A stretch of DNA of 64,000 bases from DASQHW01 sp038238245 (GCA_038238245.1 JBBRXX010000005.1:62001-126000), one strand, 5' to 3'. Shown: positions 17,936-26,814, counted from the stretch's first letter. Numbers and translations: made by a program. Notes: generated by a model from the letters alone, not told the origin.

Positions 17936-18643
17936 TCACGCGACGCACGCGACGGCGGCGGCGAAGGCGGCTTCGGCTCGTTGGCGCCGGCGGCGCAGGC
18001 TCTGCGGCGCGCAGCCCCGCTGGACGGCGAGATCCGCAGGTGGCACGTCGGCGATCCGAGTGAGCACGATGAGCCGCGCGTCTTCGATTCGAAGCCGGCC
18101 CGTGCGAACCGCCTCCTCCACTAGGGTGAGCAACTCGTCCATCGCGGACATCTCATGCTGGTCGGCGCCGGCCGGCCAGACGTCCGCCGCGAGAACCTCT
18201 TGCACACGCTTCCGGCACAGCGAGCGGCTCACCGTCTGCCGGGTATCGAGCAGCACGTTTGCGATGACGCTGCGCGGCCGACGGTCGATCGGATACGTGC
18301 GAATGCGCTCGTACGCTACGGCAACGACGACGCTTGCGACCTCTTCCCCCGAGTACGTCGCCGAGCGGAAATCAGCAGCGATCCGGATGAGTCCGTACAG
18401 GACGACCTGCAGCAGTGCCCGCGCCGCAAGAGCATCGGAAGGCGCCCGCGCCGCCAAGCATGCGACGACGTCAGCGGTGAGCTCGCGACAATCCGACCGC
18501 TGGACGAAAAGGACCGCCTCCTCGAGATTTGTGAAGCCATGCAAAGCCGCGTCGTCTCGCGCCCATGAGCCCATCGCCTCCGACGCGGCAGCGGAGGCGC
18601 CGAGCTCACGCCACTCCGCCTCCAACTGAGTGAACAACACCAT
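17936..18643 (-). CDS. sigma-factor-like protein
   Basis: This 235-residue protein has features of a divergent sigma-70-like factor. A helical part (ALLQVVLYGLIRIAADF, then VVVAVAYERIRTYP) resembles region 2, and a C-terminal HTH-like part (RIEDARLIVLTRIADVPPAD, then GCAPQSLRRRRQRAEAAF) resembles region 4. ATG 18643 and a GTG six bases upstream are both possible, after a GGAGG. It reads away from the repeat-rich region shared with HxlR and may control element genes. The sigma assignment is a pattern judgement. Confidence 0.55.
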   Translation of the reverse strand: MVLFTQLEAEWRELGASAAASEAMGSWARDDAALHGFTNLEEAVLFVQRSDCRELTADVVACLAARAPSDALAARALLQVVLYGLIRIAADFRSATYSGEEVASVVVAVAYERIRTYPIDRRPRSVIANVLLDTRQTVSRSLCRKRVQEVLAADVWPAGADQHEMSAMDELLTLVEEAVRTGRLRIEDARLIVLTRIADVPPADLAVQRGCAPQSLRRRRQRAEAAFAAAVACVA

Positions 18644-18708
18644 CGTCACGTCGCCTCCGATCAGCACGATCCGGACAGCGAGCGTGCGGCGCGGCCCTCG
18701 ACCATCGT

Positions 18709-18792
18709 CTGAACACATGTCTGCGCTCTGGCCTGAACAGGCCGCTGAACAGCGGAAACGCGACTGGTGTACAGACATCTGGGTAGGTCTGT
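18709..18792. promoter_or_regulatory. phased operator-like repeats between divergent genes
   Basis: CTGAACA occurs at 18709-18715, 18733-18739 and 18745-18751; the spacings are 24 and 12 bp, so all sit on one 12-bp grid. The second and third copies are centres of perfect palindromes (GGCCTGAACAGGCC and CCGCTGAACAGCGG) that overlap by four bases. Just right of them ACAGAC and GTCTGT form another dyad with a 10-base spacer. The region lies between the sigma-like gene (minus) and the HxlR gene (plus) and is a good candidate for cooperative binding by a dimeric regulator. Confidence 0.6.
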
Positions 18793-18855
18793 GCGCAAAA
18801 GTCGCGCGGTTACCTTGCTGTGGCGGGCAAAGGCTTGTGCCGACGTGGGGAGCAC

Positions 18856-19371
18856 ATGACTTCAACCTCGGACAGCGGCGCCTTCACGCCCGCGGCGCGT
18901 GAAGGCGAGGAGACGCCTGTTGTGCTCTCGGAATCGACGATTCCTGGCGCGGCGGCATCTCTGACCTGGACGGTGACGACGCAACAGGTTGTCGCACTCA
19001 TCGGACGCAAATGGGTCATCCCAGTGCTTCGGGAGCTCGCATCGGGCACGAAGCGCCACTTTCAGATGCAGTACGCAATCAAGGGCGTGACGGCGAAAGT
19101 CCTCACGGACACGCTGCGTTTCCTCGAACGCGACGGCGTCGTCGAGCGGGTACTGCACGACGAGGGACGCGGATCCAAGAGCGTCGCCTATCGACTCACC
19201 GACATGGGCCGGTCCCTCGCCGAGCCGCTCACGGCGCTGTACCGCTGGGGTCGAGAGCACCTCGAAGAGGTCCACCAAGTCCAGGCGGACACTGACGCGA
19301 GGTGGACGAGCGCGGAGGATCATCCAAGTACCCGCGCACCGGCCGAGGAGCCTAAAAACCCGTTGAAGTAG
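18856..19371 (+). CDS. HxlR-family transcriptional regulator
   Basis: This 171-residue protein has an HxlR-type winged helix at about residues 35-130: QQVVALIGRKWVIPVLREL, then KVLTDTLRFLERDGVVERV, then a wing and SVAYRLTDMGRSL. N- and C-terminal tails of 30-40 residues are polar and probably disordered. It reads away from an operator-like repeat cluster and is a likely regulator of the divergent genes on both sides. What it senses is unknown. Confidence 0.8.
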   Translation: MTSTSDSGAFTPAAREGEETPVVLSESTIPGAAASLTWTVTTQQVVALIGRKWVIPVLRELASGTKRHFQMQYAIKGVTAKVLTDTLRFLERDGVVERVLHDEGRGSKSVAYRLTDMGRSLAEPLTALYRWGREHLEEVHQVQADTDARWTSAEDHPSTRAPAEEPKNPLK

Positions 19372-19554
19372 CGCTCACTGGGCGTCTTCGCTATGGCCAT
19401 GCCGTCGTGTGACGTCGACCGCAGCATGATCTCTCGGGCGCAAGCAGCGCGGCTGACGCGTTCAGACCTGCACGGAGATCTGAAAGGACATGTCGCGCGC
19501 GACGGCATCACGGCGCTTATCTGGGGCATGACTTGGAACAGCCGTACGTTCCCC

Positions 19555-20103
19555 ATGACGACCCGAATCGCCGTCGGCGGCGTCACGTTGTTGTTCGCAC
19601 TCCCGGCATGTTCCGGCTCGAGCAACAAGCCCGAACCAGCGACGACCTCCTCTTTCGCTAAGGGCTCGAGCACCACGGTCTCGACGATCCCCGACCCGCG
19701 AAAGCAGGTCATCGCGGCTGTCCGCGCGTTCTGGGATGTCTACCTTGAGGTTGGCGCGCGTCGCGGCACCTTCAACGCCTCTGATACCCGTGCTCGGCTT
19801 GCCGAACGCGCGAGCGGCAAAGAGCTCTCAAAGTTGTTCGACGTCTTCCAGGGCAACGCGGCGGCCGGCTACGTCGTCAAGGGAACGATCGACGTTTCAC
19901 CAACCGTGGTTTCCGTCGGCAGAACAACCGCGCAGGTTCGCGACTGCTACGACGACAAGACAGGCTTGTATCGAATTGGCGATGGCACACGCGTCGACAA
20001 GGACGACGCGCGCAGGCACAAAGTGCTGATGACCCTTGTCCTGGACGGCAACGTCTGGAAGGTGTCCACGATCACCGACGAGGGCCTTGGATGCAGCGTG
20101 TGA
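19555..20103 (+). CDS. lipoprotein with NTF2-like C-terminal domain
   Basis: This 182-residue protein has a signal peptide with lipobox LPACSG, a Ser/Thr linker, then a domain beginning VIAAVRAFWDVYLEV and ending DGNVWKVSTITDEGLGC, a pattern seen in NTF2-like folds of actinobacterial transfer and cell-wall proteins. It is anchored outside the membrane. Its end overlaps the next gene by 13 bp, so it belongs to the same long plus-strand operon as the Tad genes. Confidence 0.55.
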   Translation: MTTRIAVGGVTLLFALPACSGSSNKPEPATTSSFAKGSSTTVSTIPDPRKQVIAAVRAFWDVYLEVGARRGTFNASDTRARLAERASGKELSKLFDVFQGNAAAGYVVKGTIDVSPTVVSVGRTTAQVRDCYDDKTGLYRIGDGTRVDKDDARRHKVLMTLVLDGNVWKVSTITDEGLGCSV

Positions 20104-20921
20104 TCGCCGGCATCGCGATCTGCGTGGTCGCCGTGGTGAGTTGGGCATACGCGGCGAGAGCCGATACCACCGCCTCCGCGTATACCGACGGCAGGGGAAT
20201 CAATGAGCGGGCGAGCGTCCGTCGACGCGCAGTGGGGCACGTGCAACGCGGCATTCAACAATGCACATACGTTCCGCTTGCAAACCCGAACGGCGGCGTT
20301 GCCTACATGCCTCTCTCGATTGGCGGTGGGGTGCTCGCCTACACGCTCACGCCTTCTGCGGCTCAACGCGACGGAACCTGGTACGCCAAGTGGTGCGGGA
20401 TCGCCAACTTCGCGGGTGTGTTCTTCGTAAGGCGTGTGAGCCCGCGAGCGCTCGCAGAAGAGGCACAGCGCTATCTGGCCCTTCCGCTACCGACGCCTCG
20501 GATGAGCCCCGCCGGCGATCAGATCGTCAACCTTCCGACCTGGCTCTGGCTCGCTGGAAACTGGCAATCGCGGTCGTCAACTGTCTCGGTGCCTGGCGTG
20601 AGCGTCACGGTGCGCGCCGTGCCCGAGGCAGTTGTGTGGACCATGGGTGACGGCGGACGCATCACGTGCGACGGACCCGGGACCCCGTATCGCACCGGAC
20701 TTGCGGACACGGCGCAATCGCCCACGTGCGGCTACACGTACCGCCATTCGTCCGCCACACAGGCCGGTCTGCGTTACCAAGCTGCCGTCACTGTTCGCTG
20801 GCACGCCGCGTGGGCCGCTTCTGGGACGGTCGGCGGAGGGACCCTCGGCACGATCGAACGCACGACCACGTTGGGGATTCGAGTCGGCGAATTGCAAGCC
20901 ATCAACACCAGCGCAGGGTGA
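20091..20921 (+). CDS. secreted protein of the pilus/transfer operon
   Basis: This 276-residue protein has a signal peptide (IAGIAICVVAVVSWAYAARA) and a mature part of about 250 residues with no recognised catalytic motif. Cysteines occur in QQCTYV, KWCGI, ITCDGPG and SPTCGYT and could form disulfides. Similar secreted proteins are often found upstream of SAF/Tad genes in actinobacteria (recall). Its position between a lipoprotein and the SAF protein suggests a part in the pilus or channel surface structure; this is inference. Confidence 0.6.
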   Translation: MQRVIAGIAICVVAVVSWAYAARADTTASAYTDGRGINERASVRRRAVGHVQRGIQQCTYVPLANPNGGVAYMPLSIGGGVLAYTLTPSAAQRDGTWYAKWCGIANFAGVFFVRRVSPRALAEEAQRYLALPLPTPRMSPAGDQIVNLPTWLWLAGNWQSRSSTVSVPGVSVTVRAVPEAVVWTMGDGGRITCDGPGTPYRTGLADTAQSPTCGYTYRHSSATQAGLRYQAAVTVRWHAAWAASGTVGGGTLGTIERTTTLGIRVGELQAINTSAG

Positions 20922-20934
20922 GGGAAGCCACGCC

Positions 20935-21603
20935 ATGACGACCACGATTGGCCCGCACAAACCAGCTCCCGCATCCCCTAACGGAGTACGCACGACCCCT
21001 TCGCCAGTAGGAGCTGCACGGCGCAATCGCACTCGTATCGCGCTTGGCCTCGTCGTGATCGTTGTGTGCGTGCTCGCAACCGGAAGCCTTTTCTCGAGCG
21101 CGAACAAGCGCGTGCCGGTTCTCGCAATACGGCGCGCAGTCCCGGCGGGCCACACTATTGCCGCCGACGACCTCGCTGTCGTCCGAGTATCCGCCGGGCC
21201 CGGCATACGCACCGTCACCGCGTCCAATCGCGAGCGTCTGGTCGGCCGCGTCGCGTCGCGCATGTTGGTGACCGGTTCGTTGCTCGCGCCGGAGGATGTC
21301 AGCGACGCCGCGCGAGTGCCGGACGGCATGGCGGTCGTCGGAGCAGCACTGAAAATCGGCCAGTACCCCGTGTCGCTCGCCCCGGGCGACAACGTCGAAC
21401 TGATTGAGACCGCATCGCTCACGACCAACGGCGACGCCGCCGCGCCGACGGGTCGCGGGCACGCGACGGTCATCGACATCGCACAACGCAAGGACAGTCC
21501 CGACGCGCTCGCAGTCTCGCTGCTCGTTCCCTCGGCTACGGCGCCCGACGTCGCGAGTGCAGGCGTCGCGGGCCGCCTCAGCGTCGTCGTGGTCGCACGA
21601 TGA
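20935..21603 (+). CDS. SAF-domain protein (CpaB/RcpC-like)
   Basis: This 222-residue protein has an N-terminal TM anchor (IALGLVVIVVCVLATGSLF), then a SAF domain at about 60-120 (VPVLAIRRAVPAGHTIAADD). Family members of this kind help assemble Tad pili outside the membrane. ATG 20935 follows a weak AGGGAAG. It is directly upstream of the CpaE-like gene with an ATGA overlap at 21600. Confidence 0.75.
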   Translation: MTTTIGPHKPAPASPNGVRTTPSPVGAARRNRTRIALGLVVIVVCVLATGSLFSSANKRVPVLAIRRAVPAGHTIAADDLAVVRVSAGPGIRTVTASNRERLVGRVASRMLVTGSLLAPEDVSDAARVPDGMAVVGAALKIGQYPVSLAPGDNVELIETASLTTNGDAAAPTGRGHATVIDIAQRKDSPDALAVSLLVPSATAPDVASAGVAGRLSVVVVAR

Positions 21604-22328
21604 CCATGATCGCGGTTGCTGGAGGCAAGGGCTCGGCCGGCGCCACAACGCTCGCCGTCGCACTCGCGGCACACGCCTCCGAACACGGCAACGCGCTGCT
21701 CGTAGAAGCCGACCCAGCTGGCGGTGACATGGCCGCACGATGCGGCGTCTCGCTCGACCCCGGCCTCCTGAGCCTTGCCGCATCCGGACGTCGTGGCCTC
21801 GATCGCTCGATCATCGAACGACATGCGCAGCTGCTGCCGTTCGGCGTTCTGGCACTCATCGGACCGACATCCGATGAACAAGCAACGACGACGCTCACGG
21901 CCATCGGCGCCGCGCTCGGCCGCGCGCTTGAATCCGCGTTGTCGCCCGTGTTCATCGACGTCGGGCGCTGGCACGCGCGCTCCCCCGCCACCGAGCTCGT
22001 TCGTTCGTCGTCGATCGCACTCCTCGTGTTCCGTCCGACTATCGAAGGCGTCGAGCACGCCCGATCGCAGCTCGCCTCCTTGTCGCGCGAGGCAGCACGC
22101 GTCGCGGCGGTGAGCATTGGCGAACGCCCCTACCCCCCGACAGAGGTACGAGCCGCGCTCGAAGTCGAAGAGCTGTACGTCATCGCGCACGACCCCCGCG
22201 CCGCGAGAGTGGTCAGCACGGGCACCCGACCGGATCGCTGGTTACGTCGATCACCGCTCCTGCGCAGTTCCCGCGCCCTCGCGGAGCGCCTGCTCGATGC
22301 GGATGAGGAAGTCGCGGTCGCACGATGA
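21600..22328 (+). CDS. CpaE/TadZ-like P-loop protein, degenerate Walker A
   Basis: This 242-residue protein resembles the ParA/MinD-like CpaE proteins that position Tad pilus assembly. The start VAGGKGSAGATTLAVALAAH is the deviant Walker A, but the usual second Lys of GKT is replaced (AGATT), so ATP hydrolysis may be weak or absent. A LLVEADPAGGDMA segment follows as the next ParA motif. Overlaps at both ends (ATGA) place it firmly in the Tad operon. Confidence 0.75.
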   Translation: MTMIAVAGGKGSAGATTLAVALAAHASEHGNALLVEADPAGGDMAARCGVSLDPGLLSLAASGRRGLDRSIIERHAQLLPFGVLALIGPTSDEQATTTLTAIGAALGRALESALSPVFIDVGRWHARSPATELVRSSSIALLVFRPTIEGVEHARSQLASLSREAARVAAVSIGERPYPPTEVRAALEVEELYVIAHDPRAARVVSTGTRPDRWLRRSPLLRSSRALAERLLDADEEVAVAR

Positions 22329-23644
22329 CGGCGATCGACTTCGACGCAGGGCTTGTCCAGCGAATCCGCGGTGCCGTTGCGACGGAACTCACGTTGCGCG
22401 CCCGGGCCGCCGACCTCGACGGAGCGCGACGGCTGCAGCACGACGACGAGGTCGCGCTCGCGCGCGAGCTGGTCAACATTCAGCTCGAGCAGCTCGCCCG
22501 GGAAGCCCTCGCGCAAGGCTCACCCACCTTCGACGCCGCCACCGAGGAGGCACTGGCGTCCGCCGTTTTCGATCATTTGTTTCAGTTCGGCCACCTCCAG
22601 CCGCTGCTCGACGACCAACGGATCCAGAACATCGTTGCGAACGGCTGCGATCAGGTCTTCCTCGAGTATGCCGACGGGACCAAGGTCTCGGGACCCCGCG
22701 TTGCTGAGAGCGACGTCGATCTCATTGAGCGGCTACGCGACATCGGTCGCCGGTATGGCCTGTCCGAGCGTGAGTTCAATCCAAGCCATCCGGCCCTGAA
22801 TCTCCAGCTACCCGACGGCAGCAGGTTGTTTGCGGTCGCGTGGGTTTGCGATCGGCCTGCCGTCGCGATCCGCCGGCACAGATTCATGAAGGTGACGCTC
22901 GACGACCTCGTACGGCTCGGCGCGATCGACATTGGGTTGCAGGAGTTCCTGGCGGCCGCGGTCCGTGCTCGCAAGCAGATCATCCTCGCGGGCGCGACCG
23001 GAGCGGGGAAGACGACGATGCTGCGCGCGCTCGCAGCCGAGATCCCCGCACACGAACGCATCGTGACCATCGAGACGGAGCTTGAGCTTGGTCTCGATCG
23101 TTTCCCAGAACTGCATCCCGACGTCGTCGCGCTCGAAGCACGAGAGGCGAACGTTGAGGGCGCGGGTGAGGTGACGGCGGCCGAGCTCGTGCGGATGAGC
23201 CTTCGTATGAATCCCGATCGCGTGATCGTCGGCGAAGTGCGCGGCGAAGAGGTCATCCCGATGTTGAACGCCATGAGCCAGGGCAACGACGGCTCGATGT
23301 GCACGCTGCATGCGGATTCGTCCGGAACCGTTTTCAACAAGCTCGCGCTGTACGCGATGCAGGCGCCCGAACGGCTGTGGCTCGAAGCTACGAACCAGCT
23401 GGCCGCCGCCGCGATCGACCTCGTGGTGTTCATCGCGAAGACGCGAGACGGCCGGTTCGTCGCGTCGGTGCGCCACGTTGTCGACGCTGAAGGACGCCAA
23501 GTCGTCACGAACGAATTGTTCACGCCGGGTCCGGACGGCCGCGCGGTGCCGGGCATTCCAATTCCGCACGAGCTTGCGAAGGACTTGGCATTGGAGGGCT
23601 ACGACAGAAGTCGACACGAACGGCCGGAAGGTTGGTGGCGATGA
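22325..23644 (+). CDS. tadA: Tad pilus assembly ATPase TadA/CpaF
   Basis: This 439-residue secretion ATPase powers pilus extension or retraction from the cytosol. Walker A is GATGAGKTT (about 223-231), an Asp-box-like acidic stretch follows (IVTIETELELGL), the Walker B region reads NPDRVIVGEVRGEEV, and the His box is MCTLHADSS. The length and N-terminal helical domain fit the CpaF branch rather than VirB11. It overlaps its neighbours by 4 bp on both sides. Confidence 0.92.
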   Translation: MTAIDFDAGLVQRIRGAVATELTLRARAADLDGARRLQHDDEVALARELVNIQLEQLAREALAQGSPTFDAATEEALASAVFDHLFQFGHLQPLLDDQRIQNIVANGCDQVFLEYADGTKVSGPRVAESDVDLIERLRDIGRRYGLSEREFNPSHPALNLQLPDGSRLFAVAWVCDRPAVAIRRHRFMKVTLDDLVRLGAIDIGLQEFLAAAVRARKQIILAGATGAGKTTMLRALAAEIPAHERIVTIETELELGLDRFPELHPDVVALEAREANVEGAGEVTAAELVRMSLRMNPDRVIVGEVRGEEVIPMLNAMSQGNDGSMCTLHADSSGTVFNKLALYAMQAPERLWLEATNQLAAAAIDLVVFIAKTRDGRFVASVRHVVDAEGRQVVTNELFTPGPDGRAVPGIPIPHELAKDLALEGYDRSRHERPEGWWR

Positions 23645-24486
23645 ACCCGCTTGCCCCGCTTCTCGGTATAGGTCTCGCGCTCGGCGTGCTGCTCGTCGTC
23701 TCGGGACTCGAACGACGAATCGACTTAGGGCGCTCGCCTCGACCGACATGGACGCGCGACAGTCGCACAAGACTCGTGCGCGCTACTGCGCTCAGCGTTC
23801 CGGTGCTGGTGGCGACTCGATGGCCCGTTGCTGCGGTCATGTGCGGACTGTTGGGCTGGTGCTCGCCCGAGCTCCTCGGCGGACGCGCCGCTCGCGAAGC
23901 CGAGGTCGCCCGGACCGAAGCCATCGCGACGTGGACGGAAATGCTGCGCGACACGATCGCAGCTGCGCATGGTCTCGAGGCGGCGATTACCGCCACCTCC
24001 GCTGTTGCGCCCGAGCCAATCCGCCTCGAAGTTCTTGCACTTGCGACAGCGATCGAGCGCGAACCGCTGCCCGTTGCGCTGCAGCGCTTGGCCGACGATC
24101 TGTCACACCCGATCGCGGATCTGGTTGTCGCGTCGCTCAGTGTCGCGGCAACCGAGTCCGTGCGCGAGTTGACCGATCTGCTGAGCACGCTCGCGGCATC
24201 GGCGCGGGATGAGGCGGCAATGCAGTTGCGTGTCGAAGCGGCTCGAGCTCGCATGCGCACGGCTGTCCGCATCATTACCGCGTGCACAGTGGTCACCGCA
24301 GCGGGTCTTGTCATACTCAACCCGTCGTACGTCACGGTGTATTCGAGCGCGCTCGGGCAAGCGACGCTTGCGCTCATCTCAGTGTGCTGGGGCCTGGCCC
24401 TGTTGTGGCTCGCGCGCATGAGCAGATTTCAGGCACCCGAACGCTTCCTGATCGCGCAGGACTCAAGAGTGGGAAGCAACCGATGA
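23641..24486 (+). CDS. tadB: Tad pilus inner-membrane protein TadB
   Basis: This 281-residue protein has the T2SSF-type helical bundle of TadB: TM helices at the N-terminus (LLGIGLALGVLLVVSG), a central cytosolic bundle containing TEAIATWTEMLRDTIAAAHG, and two C-terminal TM helices (TACTVVTAAGLVIL and LALISVCWGLALLWL). It should form the membrane platform with TadC over the TadA ATPase. ATG 23641 overlaps the tadA stop. Confidence 0.85.
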   Translation: MNPLAPLLGIGLALGVLLVVSGLERRIDLGRSPRPTWTRDSRTRLVRATALSVPVLVATRWPVAAVMCGLLGWCSPELLGGRAAREAEVARTEAIATWTEMLRDTIAAAHGLEAAITATSAVAPEPIRLEVLALATAIEREPLPVALQRLADDLSHPIADLVVASLSVAATESVRELTDLLSTLAASARDEAAMQLRVEAARARMRTAVRIITACTVVTAAGLVILNPSYVTVYSSALGQATLALISVCWGLALLWLARMSRFQAPERFLIAQDSRVGSNR

Positions 24487-25370
24487 ACCTGGTGCTCCTG
24501 CTCGGCGCGGGCATGGGAGGCGGCGCGTTGCTCGTCATCTCCGGAATCGCGCCGGCGCGGCCAGCGCTCGCCGAGGCGCTCGCTCGTCTGCAACGACCGC
24601 GTGCCCGCCATATCGATGCGCGTGAGGACAACCTGCTGGTGCGACTCGTCGGCCGACCGCTCGCACGATCGCGGACTGGCCAGTACCTCAGTCGGCGGAT
24701 CGAGCGCGATCTCCGGGTGGTAGGTCAACGTCCCGAAGATCTGATCGCCAAACAGGCCCTGTGTGCGCTCGCAGGTCTGTTGTGGGCGCCCGCGACCGCT
24801 GCGTTGATGCAGGCCGGTGGTGTATCGATCTCGTTCCTGCTCCCGGTTTGGATGTCGGTCGTGCTCGCTTTCGCGGGCTGCCTCATCCCGCTGATGTCGC
24901 TGAGGAGTGCGAGTGCAGAGCGGCGGCGCGGGTTCCGTCACGCGCTCGGGTGCTTCCTCGATCTCACGGCAGTGCGGCTCGCGGGCGGCGCCGGGATCGA
25001 GACTGCGCTCGGGCTCAGCGCCGCGAGCGGCCAGGGCTGGGCGTTTCGCGAATTGCGTCAGGCACTCACGGAGGCGCGACTCATGGGCCAACCACCCTGG
25101 GCTGGCCTCGAACGGCTCGGTACCGACCTCGGTATCAGCGAACTCAATGAGCTTGCGGCGAGCGTTGCGCTCGCGGGTGATGAAGGCGCGCGTGTCCGGC
25201 ATTCGATCGGCGCCAAGGCGCGCACTATCCGGACACGCGGGCTCGCCGACGCCGAAGGCGCGGCGCAAGCCGCGAGCGAGCGCATGTCACTACCCATCGT
25301 TCTGCTCATGCTCGGTTTTGTCATCTTCCTTGGCTACCCCGCGGTGAATCAGGTCCTCACGGGTCTGTGA
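24483..25370 (+). CDS. tadC: Tad pilus inner-membrane protein TadC
   Basis: This 295-residue protein pairs with TadB as the second platform subunit. It begins with a TM helix (LVLLLGAGMGGGALLVISG), has a mid-protein TM pair, a cytosolic T2SSF-type bundle (FLDLTAVRLAGGAGIETALG, then EARLMGQPPWAGLERLG), and a C-terminal TM helix with FVIFLGYPAVNQVL. ATG 24483 overlaps the tadB stop by 4 bp. Confidence 0.85.
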   Translation: MNLVLLLGAGMGGGALLVISGIAPARPALAEALARLQRPRARHIDAREDNLLVRLVGRPLARSRTGQYLSRRIERDLRVVGQRPEDLIAKQALCALAGLLWAPATAALMQAGGVSISFLLPVWMSVVLAFAGCLIPLMSLRSASAERRRGFRHALGCFLDLTAVRLAGGAGIETALGLSAASGQGWAFRELRQALTEARLMGQPPWAGLERLGTDLGISELNELAASVALAGDEGARVRHSIGAKARTIRTRGLADAEGAAQAASERMSLPIVLLMLGFVIFLGYPAVNQVLTGL

Positions 25371-25395
25371 ACCACGAATCGAAAGGCCCGCAGCC

Positions 25396-25596
25396 ATGAA
25401 CGAGCTCAGATTCATCTCGACTCTCATGCAGGTGTTGCGAGCGCGCTGGGACGCCACGCGGCATGACGAACGCGGCGACGTGACTGAGAAGGTCATCATC
25501 GTCGCAATCTTCGCCGCTCTCGCGATCGCCGCTGGGGCGATCATCGTCTCCAAAGTTACCGAGAAGGCGAACTCGATTCCGACCAACTCGCCGTGA
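25396..25596 (+). CDS. Flp-like pilin subunit
   Basis: This 66-residue protein has a leader of about 29 residues, then a type IV pilin-like hydrophobic helix that starts at RGDVTEKVIIVAIFAALAIA and ends near IIVSKVTEKAN. A Gly followed by an acidic residue five positions in fits a prepilin cleavage site, although it is not canonical. It is the likely shaft subunit of the Tad pilus. No prepilin peptidase gene is seen in the element. Confidence 0.65.
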   Translation: MNELRFISTLMQVLRARWDATRHDERGDVTEKVIIVAIFAALAIAAGAIIVSKVTEKANSIPTNSP

Positions 25597-25985
25597 ACAT
25601 GAGATCGCGGCGCGGCGAGCGCGGTGACGCGGCCGTGGAGGCGGTGCTGGTCACGCCTGTCCTGCTGTTCTTGATCATGGTCCTGATCCAGTTCGGGTTG
25701 TGGTATCACGCGTCGCATGTGGCCGAAGCTGCCGCGCAAGAAGGCGCGAGCGCGGCACGCGTCGATGCCGGCACCGCCGATGACGGGCGCCTGCGTGCGC
25801 AGCAGTTCATGGCGAGCGCTGCTCCGGCCCTTGTCGACGGAGTCTCGGTCACGGCGACACGAGACGGCGACGTCGCCCGAGTCGATGTAAACGGAAGTGT
25901 CGGATCCCTCGTGCCCGGCTTGACGTTCCATGTGCACGGCGAAGCGGAAAGCCCAGTGGAGCGCTTCCGGGGCGAGACGCCATGA
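25593..25985 (+). CDS. TadE-like pseudopilin
   Basis: This 130-residue protein starts with a prepilin-like N-terminus (RGERGDAAVEAVLVTPVLLF) and one long hydrophobic helix, then a soluble domain. This is the pattern of TadE/TadF minor pilins. It overlaps the major pilin gene and the next TadE-like gene by 4 bp each. The short QFGLWYHASHVAEAAAQEG helix extension is typical of the family. Confidence 0.75.
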   Translation: MNMRSRRGERGDAAVEAVLVTPVLLFLIMVLIQFGLWYHASHVAEAAAQEGASAARVDAGTADDGRLRAQQFMASAAPALVDGVSVTATRDGDVARVDVNGSVGSLVPGLTFHVHGEAESPVERFRGETP

Positions 25986-26404
25986 CGCGCGCGCAGACGG
26001 CGAGGGAGCGAGGATCGGCGACGACCGAGCTCGTCCTGATGACGCCGGTCCTCATCATCGTTTTGTTCTTCGTTGTCGCACTGGGTCGAATCGCCTCGAG
26101 CCGCGCCGAAGTCGATGCGGCCGCGCGTGATGCGGCAAGAGCCGCCGCGAATGCACGATCCGCCGCTGCCGCGGTTCCGGAGAGCGATGAAGCGGCACGC
26201 GCCGCCTTTCGCCAAAGCGGTCTTACCTGCGAATCGATAGCTGTACTCCTCGACACCGCGGAGTTCCACGCCGGCGGAAATGTCACGGCAACGGTCTCGT
26301 GCACCGTACCGCTGCGCGACCTCGTCGGGCTGGGACTGCCGGCGGCGCGCACCATGACTGGACGCTTCACCGCGCCCATTGACCTGTATCGAGGGTTGTC
26401 GTGA
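25982..26404 (+). CDS. TadE-like pseudopilin
   Basis: This 140-residue protein is a second TadE-like minor pilin: RERGSATTELVLMTPVLIIV at the leader junction, one TM helix, then AEVDAAARDAARAAANARS and a soluble part with CTVPLRDLVGLGLP. It is coupled to both neighbours by ATGA or GTGA overlaps. Confidence 0.75.
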   Translation: MTRAQTARERGSATTELVLMTPVLIIVLFFVVALGRIASSRAEVDAAARDAARAAANARSAAAAVPESDEAARAAFRQSGLTCESIAVLLDTAEFHAGGNVTATVSCTVPLRDLVGLGLPAARTMTGRFTAPIDLYRGLS

Positions 26405-26814
26405 GGCGTGACGAGCGTGGCACCGTCACGGCGTTTGTGGTCGGGTTCATGCTCGCTCTCTTGCTCGTCGCTGGGCTCGTGTTCGATGGCGGCAATGTAC
26501 TGACCGCACGACGCCGAGCCGCCAACGTCGCGGAGTCGGCTGCGCGCGCCGGAGCACAAGCATTGGACGTTGGCGCCCAACGAAGCTCAGGGAGCACGCG
26601 ACTCGCTGCAGGTGCCGCGGTAGCCGATGCGGAGAAGTACCTCACCACCGCGGGTTATCAAGGTTCCGCGTCGATCCAAGGCAACGACGTGCTCGTCGAG
26701 GTAACGATCACGCAACGAACGTTCTTGCTCGGGCTCGCCGGCCTTACGAATTTCACTGTCCACGGACGTGGTCAAGCCCGAGCCGTACGTGGGATCCAGC
26801 GAGAGGACGACTGA
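26401..26814 (+). CDS. TadG/TadE-like pseudopilin
   Basis: This 137-residue protein starts at GTG 26401 with RRDERGTVTAFVVGFMLALL, a prepilin-like start with a TM helix, then VFDGGNVLTARRRAANVAES, the usual TadG-type continuation. A soluble domain of about 70 residues follows. It completes the run of three minor pilins. Confidence 0.75.
   Translation: MRRDERGTVTAFVVGFMLALLLVAGLVFDGGNVLTARRRAANVAESAARAGAQALDVGAQRSSGSTRLAAGAAVADAEKYLTTAGYQGSASIQGNDVLVEVTITQRTFLLGLAGLTNFTVHGRGQARAVRGIQREDD

Noticed and set aside
14000..20000. Second copy of the tRNA-Leu 3' end marking the left boundary
   Set aside because: I looked for the T-arm and acceptor sequence and found none; GATTCCGCC near 16530 resembles part of the tRNA 5' half but is too short to count.
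20577..22190. 537-residue open frame opposite the SAF and CpaE-like genes
   Set aside because: Antisense to three genes with 4-bp overlaps and normal composition; no motif of its own.
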